A stretch of 18,428 bases of DNA from an uncultured Lachnospiraceae bacterium (lineage in GTDB: Bacteria; Bacillota; Clostridia; Lachnospirales; Lachnospiraceae). The position numbers and the translations under genes are program-made. Under the pieces are notes generated by a model. That model searched no databases. It saw nothing but the letters and a program-made list of their open reading frames with translations, and was not told where the DNA came from. This document shows, in pieces, positions 14,605 to 18,428 of the stretch (positions are counted from its first letter, which is position 1; the number at the start of each line of letters is the position of its first letter). The stretch is taken from NCBI GenBank assembly GCA_905209865.1, contig CAJLUP010000026.1, forward strand, positions 1 to 18,428, in the 5' to 3' direction.

Positions 14605-16476
14605 ATGAAAAAAACAGAAGGAAATCCGCTTCCGTTCGGGGCGGCTGCAAAAGAAAGACAGGTGAATTTTTCCGTGCAGGTTCCGATGGAAAAAGAATGT
14701 CAGCTTCTGCTGTATAAAGTGGGAAGTGAAAAACCTGAGATCTGTTATGACATGCCAAGAGAAGAAGGCATCGGAGAAGTACGGTTTCTGAGCATACAGG
14801 ATCTTGATCCCGAGAAGTATGAATATAATTTTCGAATCGGCGGAAAAGTATGTACAGACCCATACGCAAAAGAGATCGCGGGGCGCGAGGTATTCGGAAA
14901 GCGGCAAAATAGCAGCGAGCATGGACTGCGGGGGAAAATACAGGTTTCAGATTATGACTGGGAAGGCGATCGGAGAATTTGCCGTCCGTGGAATGAGGTC
15001 GTGGCGTACAGTATCCATGTAAGGGGATTTACGAAGCACAGTTCATCAAAAGCGCTTCATAAAGGAACGTATCGTGGTGTGATCGAAAAGATTCCTTATC
15101 TGAAAGAGCTGGGGATCAATCAGATTCAGTGTATGCCAATCTATGAATTTGACGAATGTGCGAAGGCAAAGATCAATTACTGGGGATACGGACCGGCATT
15201 TTACTTTGCGCCTAAAGAAGCATACGCGTCGGACGGACGCGCTGCACATGAGCTGAAAGATATGGTGAAAGCATGCCATAAGGCAGAGATAGAGGTTGTT
15301 TTGGAAATGCCGTTTGCAGCGGGAATTTCGGAACAAAAAGCAGCGGAATGCCTGCGGTTTTATATGATGGAATATCATGTTGACGGATTCGTGGTGAACC
15401 CATATGTTGTCTCATGGGAGTTTTTGAAGAAAGATCCGTTTTTGAAAGAGATCCGTCTGATACGCAAAGACGACGGGTTTCAAAATGTGATGCGCCGCTT
15501 TTTAAAAGGGGATGAGAATATGGTCAATGATGTGATCACATCCCTTAGTCATAACAGTGCGACAGACGGAAGATGTAATTATATTACTGCTCATACAGGA
15601 TTTACGCTTAGAGATCTTGTGTCTTATGACTGTAAACATAACGAAGAAAACGGTGAGAACAATATGGACGGGCCGGATTATAATTATAGCTGGAACTGTG
15701 GGGCAGAAGGTCAAAGCCGCAAGAGAAGCATTGTAAATTTGAGAAAAAGTCAGATAAGGAATGCGTTTTTACTGTTGCTTCTTGCACAGGGAACCCCGTG
15801 TCTTTTGGCAGGGGATGAATTCTATAATACACAGAAAGGGAATAATAATGTGTATTGTCAGGATAATGCCATAGGCTGGCTTGACTGGAGCAGGCTGAAG
15901 TCTGACAGAGGATTGTTTGATTATGTAAAAGCGTTGATTGCATTTCGCAAGGAGCACCCGTGCTTGTGTCAGGCTGAGGAGCTGAAAGGACTGGATCGTA
16001 CAGCGTGTGGAATGCCGGATGTGTCTTATCACGGAGAAAATGCATGGCAGGTAAGCAATCAAGTGTTCAGCCGTCAGCTGGGCGTGTTATATTCGGGTAC
16101 TGGTAAGGGAGACTGCGCTTGTTTTATCGCTTATAACATGCATTGGATTCCCCATACTTATGCACTTCCGTCTCCTGGTAAAGGGAAGTGCTGGCACTTG
16201 GCGTTAGATACGGATCGGGGTGTTTTATCAAAAAGTATAATGCTGGAAGATCAGAAGTGCATAGAGATCAGGGAGAGAAGCATTGCAGTTTTACTAAGCT
16301 GTGAAGACGAGAGCGCGAACATGCGGAAGTCGAGTTCCCGAGGCAAAGGCAGGACGACGGCAGAAAAGCAGAAATCCGGGCAGACTGATCAGAAAAAAGA
16401 CACAGAAAAAGGGGAGACAGGAGTAAAGAAAGAAGATGAAAGCGGTCAAACATTTTCAAACGATCACAAAGCATAA
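14605..16476 (+). CDS. GH13 isoamylase/debranching-like protein, probably catalytically inactive
   Basis: A 623-residue cytoplasmic protein (no signal peptide) resembling glycogen-debranching enzymes. Residues about 15-100 look like a CBM48 domain; 131-430 form the barrel (EVVAYSIHVRGFTKH, YLKELGINQIQCMPIYEF, NYWGYGPAFYFAP, FTLRDLVSYDCKHNEENGEN, SWNCGAEG, QDNAIGWLDW). The GH13 active-site residues are all replaced: the DVVFNHT region reads EMPFAAG (234-240); GFRFD reads GFVVN, so the nucleophile is Asn265; LIAEPWD reads LIRKDD, so the general acid is Lys288; AHDGFTL reads AHTGFTL, so the third acid is Thr331. Loops between these motifs are also short. The C-terminal 55 residues are a Lys/Ser/Glu-rich tail. 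ATG 14605 follows AGGAAAGGA. It lies 15 bp after the sugar-binding lipoprotein gene and overlaps the next gene by 41 bp. Homology is confident; loss of hydrolysis is a strong inference. Confidence 0.87.
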   Translation: MKKTEGNPLPFGAAAKERQVNFSVQVPMEKECQLLLYKVGSEKPEICYDMPREEGIGEVRFLSIQDLDPEKYEYNFRIGGKVCTDPYAKEIAGREVFGKRQNSSEHGLRGKIQVSDYDWEGDRRICRPWNEVVAYSIHVRGFTKHSSSKALHKGTYRGVIEKIPYLKELGINQIQCMPIYEFDECAKAKINYWGYGPAFYFAPKEAYASDGRAAHELKDMVKACHKAEIEVVLEMPFAAGISEQKAAECLRFYMMEYHVDGFVVNPYVVSWEFLKKDPFLKEIRLIRKDDGFQNVMRRFLKGDENMVNDVITSLSHNSATDGRCNYITAHTGFTLRDLVSYDCKHNEENGENNMDGPDYNYSWNCGAEGQSRKRSIVNLRKSQIRNAFLLLLLAQGTPCLLAGDEFYNTQKGNNNVYCQDNAIGWLDWSRLKSDRGLFDYVKALIAFRKEHPCLCQAEELKGLDRTACGMPDVSYHGENAWQVSNQVFSRQLGVLYSGTGKGDCACFIAYNMHWIPHTYALPSPGKGKCWHLALDTDRGVLSKSIMLEDQKCIEIRERSIAVLLSCEDESANMRKSSSRGKGRTTAEKQKSGQTDQKKDTEKGETGVKKEDESGQTFSNDHKA

Positions 16477-16969
16477 ACTTATCGTTATGCAGGAGTGCTT
16501 TCGGGTAGGTCTGTATCGGCAGGGACTGTTACATGACTTGTCAAAATATGGCTGGACGGAATTTCGGGTTGGCTGTAAATATTATCAGGGTACTCGAAGT
16601 CCGAATAATGCTGAGCGGGAAGAAAAAGGCTATTCTACGGCGTGGCTGCACCATAAAGGAAGAAACAAACATCACTATGAGTATTGGCTTGATTACGATT
16701 CCCATGGAGAGGGAAAACTGGTCGGAATGAAGATGCCGGTCAGATATGTTGTTGAGATGTTTATGGATCGGATTGCAGCCTGTAAAGTATATAAAGGAGC
16801 TGCGTACAAAGACAGTGACCCGTTAATCTATTACAATAACGGAAAAGCCGGAGATATGATGCACAAAGATACGAGAAAGCTTTTGGAACAGCTCCTGCAT
16901 ATGCTTGCAGATCAGGGAGAAGAAGCGGCGTTTCGTTATGTCCGTAAGGAAGTGTTGAAAAAGAAATAG
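16436..16969 (+). CDS. DUF5662 family protein, HD-hydrolase-like His/Asp pattern
   Basis: A 177-residue soluble protein that I recognise from memory as DUF5662, of unknown function. ATG 16436 lies 12 bases after AGGAG, inside the 3' end of the GH13 gene (41-bp overlap in another frame). Conserved-looking residues are His13, His33-Asp34 (GLLHDLSKY), SPNNAEREEKGYSTAWLHHK with His72-His73, His79-His80 (NKHHYEYW) and Asp111 (MFMDRIAA). The order H, HD, HH, HH, D resembles metal-dependent HD-domain phosphohydrolases, but this is a visual inference. The C-terminus is basic (KKK). It is the last gene of the operon and is followed by a hairpin. Confidence 0.78.
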   Translation: MKAVKHFQTITKHKLIVMQECFRVGLYRQGLLHDLSKYGWTEFRVGCKYYQGTRSPNNAEREEKGYSTAWLHHKGRNKHHYEYWLDYDSHGEGKLVGMKMPVRYVVEMFMDRIAACKVYKGAAYKDSDPLIYYNNGKAGDMMHKDTRKLLEQLLHMLADQGEEAAFRYVRKEVLKKK

Positions 16970-16980
16970 AGATGATATAA

Positions 16981-17008
16981 AAATAAGCCGTTAAACAACG
17001 GCTTATTT
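16981..17008. terminator. Bidirectional terminator between DUF5662 gene and luxS
   Basis: AAATAAGCCGTT (16981-16992), loop AAAC, and AACGGCTTATTT (16997-17008): a perfect 12-bp stem 12 bases after the DUF5662 stop. On the minus strand the stem leads into T-rich sequence (ATTTTTATATC), a good terminator for luxS, which ends at 17017. On the plus strand the tail is TTTGATAT. Confidence 0.85.
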
Positions 17009-17016
17009 GATATCTG

Positions 17017-17496
17017 TCAGACAGGGTAATTCAGTTGTTCTTCGCGAATATCCGTCAGTACCTCTTTGAGAAATTTTTCGGCAAGATAGTTTGCCATTGG
17101 AAGATTCATATCAAGGTAGTTTCCGCAGTCTCTTGCAGATGCCCCGGGAACATCTCCTTGAAAAGAAGCGATAAAAGCAAACATTTCCTTCATGAGAGGG
17201 ATGATATCAGAAGAGGTAAGATCACCTGCAAGAAGAAGATAGAAACCGGTTCTGCATCCCATCGGACCGAAGTAGATCACCTGATCTTTATAAGTTTCGT
17301 GATTACGAAGGAATGTAGCGCCGAGATGTTCGATCGTATGGACTTCAGCGGTGTTCATGACGGGTTCGTCATTGGGACTTGTCATTCGGATATCAAAAGT
17401 TGTGATGATATGGCTGCCGACGGAGTCTTTTCTCGATACATAGATGCCGGGAATAAGGCGGATGTGATCAATCGTAAAACTTGTAATTTTATTCAT
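17017..17496 (-). CDS. luxS: S-ribosylhomocysteine lyase (LuxS)
   Basis: Splits S-ribosylhomocysteine into homocysteine and DPD, the precursor of autoinducer-2. It has 159 residues, the usual length, with ATG at 17496-17494 after an AAGGA site on the minus strand. The metal site is intact: His53 and His57 in HTIEHL with base Glu56, and Cys124 in ARDCGNY. The catalytic Cys81 lies in FGPMGCRTGFYLL. No mtn/pfs or methionine gene is next to it, so it is a single-gene unit between the terminator 16981-17008 and its own promoter. The leader is about 50 bases, too short for a SAM riboswitch. Confidence 0.96.
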   Translation of the reverse strand: MNKITSFTIDHIRLIPGIYVSRKDSVGSHIITTFDIRMTSPNDEPVMNTAEVHTIEHLGATFLRNHETYKDQVIYFGPMGCRTGFYLLLAGDLTSSDIIPLMKEMFAFIASFQGDVPGASARDCGNYLDMNLPMANYLAEKFLKEVLTDIREEQLNYPV

Positions 17497-17516
17497 ATTA
17501 CTGTTCCTTTCCTCTG

Positions 17517-17546
17517 TTGATCGCTGCTTTAAGGTCAGCTTGTAAT
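17517..17546 (+). promoter_or_regulatory. Possible promoter of the histidine-phosphatase gene
   Basis: TTGATC (17517-17522), an 18-base spacer and TGTAAT (17541-17546). It is a weak match that would face the luxS promoter head-on within the shared intergenic region. Confidence 0.3.
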
Positions 17547-17552
17547 ATCGTT

Positions 17553-17581
17553 ATTATAGACGGCGGAAAGAAAAAAGACAA
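17553..17581 (-). promoter_or_regulatory. Sigma-A promoter of luxS
   Basis: Read on the minus strand: TTGTCT (17581-17576), a 17-base spacer, then a perfect TATAAT (17558-17553). The expected start is near 17546, about 50 bases before the luxS ATG. Confidence 0.72.
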
Positions 17582-17623
17582 GAGCAAAGAAATGTAAAAA
17601 ACGAAAGTAGAAAGGGAAAAAGA

Positions 17624-18238
17624 ATGTTACTTTATATTGTTCGACATGGAGAGACTGATTGGAATAAGGCAGGGAAAGTCCAGGGACGCACGGATATTCC
17701 TCTAAATGAAAGGGGAAGATATCTTGCAGAAGAAACGGCAAAAGGAATGAAAAATATCAGGATTGATTTTGGATATACAAGTCCATTGATCCGCGCAAAA
17801 GAGACAGCGCAGATCATACTCGGAGACAGAAATGTTCCGCTGATGGAAGATGAGCGTATCGAGGAACTCTGTTTTGGAAGTTGTGAGGGGATGAAGTTTA
17901 GAGGGGAATGCACAGATCCGGGAAGCGAAGCATTTCAACGGTTTTTTACAGATACGGAAAATTATATTCCGTCTGAAGGGGCGGAAACGATCAAAGAACT
18001 GTATGAACGGACCGGAAGATTTTTGAAAGAGATCGCGGAGCGGAAAGATTTGCAGGACAGTCATGTGCTTGTTTCGACTCACGGGGCAGCGATGACAGCG
18101 CTGCTGAATCGGATCAGGGGGAATATGAAGGTAAAAGATTTCTGGAAATATAAAGTTCCGAAAAATTGTGCTGTAGCTGTAGTGGAAATTAATGGAAAAG
18201 AGATCATAATACAAGAGGAAGGAATCATATACTATTAA
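17624..18238 (+). CDS. Histidine phosphatase (phosphoglycerate-mutase-like) family protein
   Basis: A 204-residue branch-1 histidine phosphatase. ATG 17624 lies seven bases after AAAGGG. The phosphate pocket is complete: RHGETDWN (7-14) with nucleophile His8, Arg57 in SPLIRAKETAQ, Glu81 in the ELCFGSCEGM region, and the second His153 in VSTHGAAMTALL. PLNERGRYLAEETA is also typical. Such enzymes remove phosphate from small molecules such as phosphoglycerate, alpha-ribazole phosphate or sugar phosphates. The substrate cannot be fixed by sequence here, and no cobalamin or glycolytic gene is adjacent. It is cytoplasmic and transcribed away from luxS. Confidence 0.9.
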   Translation: MLLYIVRHGETDWNKAGKVQGRTDIPLNERGRYLAEETAKGMKNIRIDFGYTSPLIRAKETAQIILGDRNVPLMEDERIEELCFGSCEGMKFRGECTDPGSEAFQRFFTDTENYIPSEGAETIKELYERTGRFLKEIAERKDLQDSHVLVSTHGAAMTALLNRIRGNMKVKDFWKYKVPKNCAVAVVEINGKEIIIQEEGIIYY

Positions 18239-18249
18239 AATTCACAAAT

Positions 18250-18261
18250 AAAGTGCACTTT
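18250..18261. promoter_or_regulatory. 12-bp palindrome, possible operator
   Basis: AAAGTGCACTTT is a perfect 12-bp palindrome, 11 bases after the phosphatase stop and about 45 bases upstream of the -10 of the next gene. It has no loop, so it is not a terminator. A regulator site is possible but unproven. Confidence 0.25.
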
Positions 18262-18304
18262 TGAATGGTTTTTTCAGAAATTTGCTTTATATTTTTGAAA
18301 ATGA

Positions 18305-18313
18305 TGTTACAAT
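18305..18313 (+). promoter_or_regulatory. Extended -10 promoter of the MBL-fold gene
   Basis: TGTTACAAT: TG at 18305-18306, then TACAAT (18308-18313). No good -35 lies 17 bases upstream, which fits an extended -10 promoter. The start is expected near 18320, with the ATG at 18347. Confidence 0.5.
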
Positions 18314-18346
18314 AGAAGAAAAAATGAAACGAAGGATGGTGGACTT

Positions 18347-18428
18347 ATGAAGCTTACATTTGTAGGAGCAGCTCATGAAGTTACGGGAAGCTGTCATTTT
18401 CTTCAAGCGGCAGAGAAAAATATCCTGA
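18347..18428 (+). CDS. MBL-fold (RNA) metallo-hydrolase, N-terminal fragment
   Basis: Only the first 27 codons lie in the window. ATG 18347 is preceded by a GGTGG-like ribosome site. The start MKLTFVGAAHEVTGSCHFL is the typical N-terminus of beta-CASP metallo-beta-lactamase-fold proteins (KLTFLGAAxEVTGSCxLL), a group that includes RNA-processing nucleases. The metal-binding HxHxDH motif would come later, outside the window, so activity cannot be judged. Confidence 0.82.
   Translation, partial: MKLTFVGAAHEVTGSCHFLQAAEKNIL

Noticed and set aside
17035..17520. A 161-codon plus-strand frame antisense to luxS.
   Set aside because: LuxS on the minus strand has all metal and catalytic residues; the antisense frame has no recognisable motif and arises from codon bias.

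Overview
The window reads as chromosomal DNA from a Gram-positive Clostridia species, most likely Lachnospiraceae. The evidence is moderate-to-low GC, strong GGAGG-type Shine-Dalgarno sites with short gaps, lipobox lipoproteins, consensus sigma-A promoters, and families (DUF5717/DUF5716, DUF5662, DUF1292, a 477-residue PurB) that I associate with that group. I see no phage, IS, CRISPR, rRNA or tRNA sequence. The family assignments come from reading motifs by eye and from memory, not from searches.

Layout. (1) 1-3483: the 3' part of a large DUF5717 protein, a DUF5716 protein that looks like a degenerate Hsp70/actin-fold protein, and a small TPR protein. Their tight spacing and overlap suggest one operon of unknown function, closed by a hairpin at 3618-3649. 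(2) 3633-6075: a strong promoter, then a complete polar amino-acid-type ABC importer (lipoprotein, permease, ATPase). (3) 6173-8565: terminator and promoter, purC and purB (consecutive steps of purine synthesis), and a strong terminator. (4) 8631-9614: a secreted protein with BspA-type leucine-rich repeats. (5) 9634-13104: promoter, gltX and a compact UvrD/PcrA-like helicase. (6) 13136-13444 on the minus strand: a DUF1292 gene facing the helicase. (7) 13531-16969: promoter, an orphan RbsB-like sugar-binding lipoprotein, a glycogen-debranching-like protein whose catalytic residues are all replaced, and a DUF5662 protein, as one tight operon. (8) 17017-17496 on the minus strand: luxS. Divergent from it is a histidine-phosphatase gene at 17624-18238. 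The window ends in the first 27 codons of an MBL-fold hydrolase gene.

Most interesting points. The 623-residue GH13 protein keeps the flanking sequence of the debranching-enzyme motifs but has lost the nucleophile, the general acid and the third acidic residue, so it is probably a pseudoenzyme. It sits 15 bp after a solute-binding lipoprotein that has no transporter partners here. The DUF5717/DUF5716/TPR operon looks like an uncharacterised chaperone-like or scaffold system. Two intergenic regions share one compact design: the promoter -35 lies in the loop of the upstream operon's terminator hairpin, and the descending arm of the hairpin forms most of the 17-bp promoter spacer. A likely bidirectional terminator is built into the last codons of the helicase gene. 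DUF5662 shows an H...HD...HH...D pattern like that of HD-domain phosphohydrolases.
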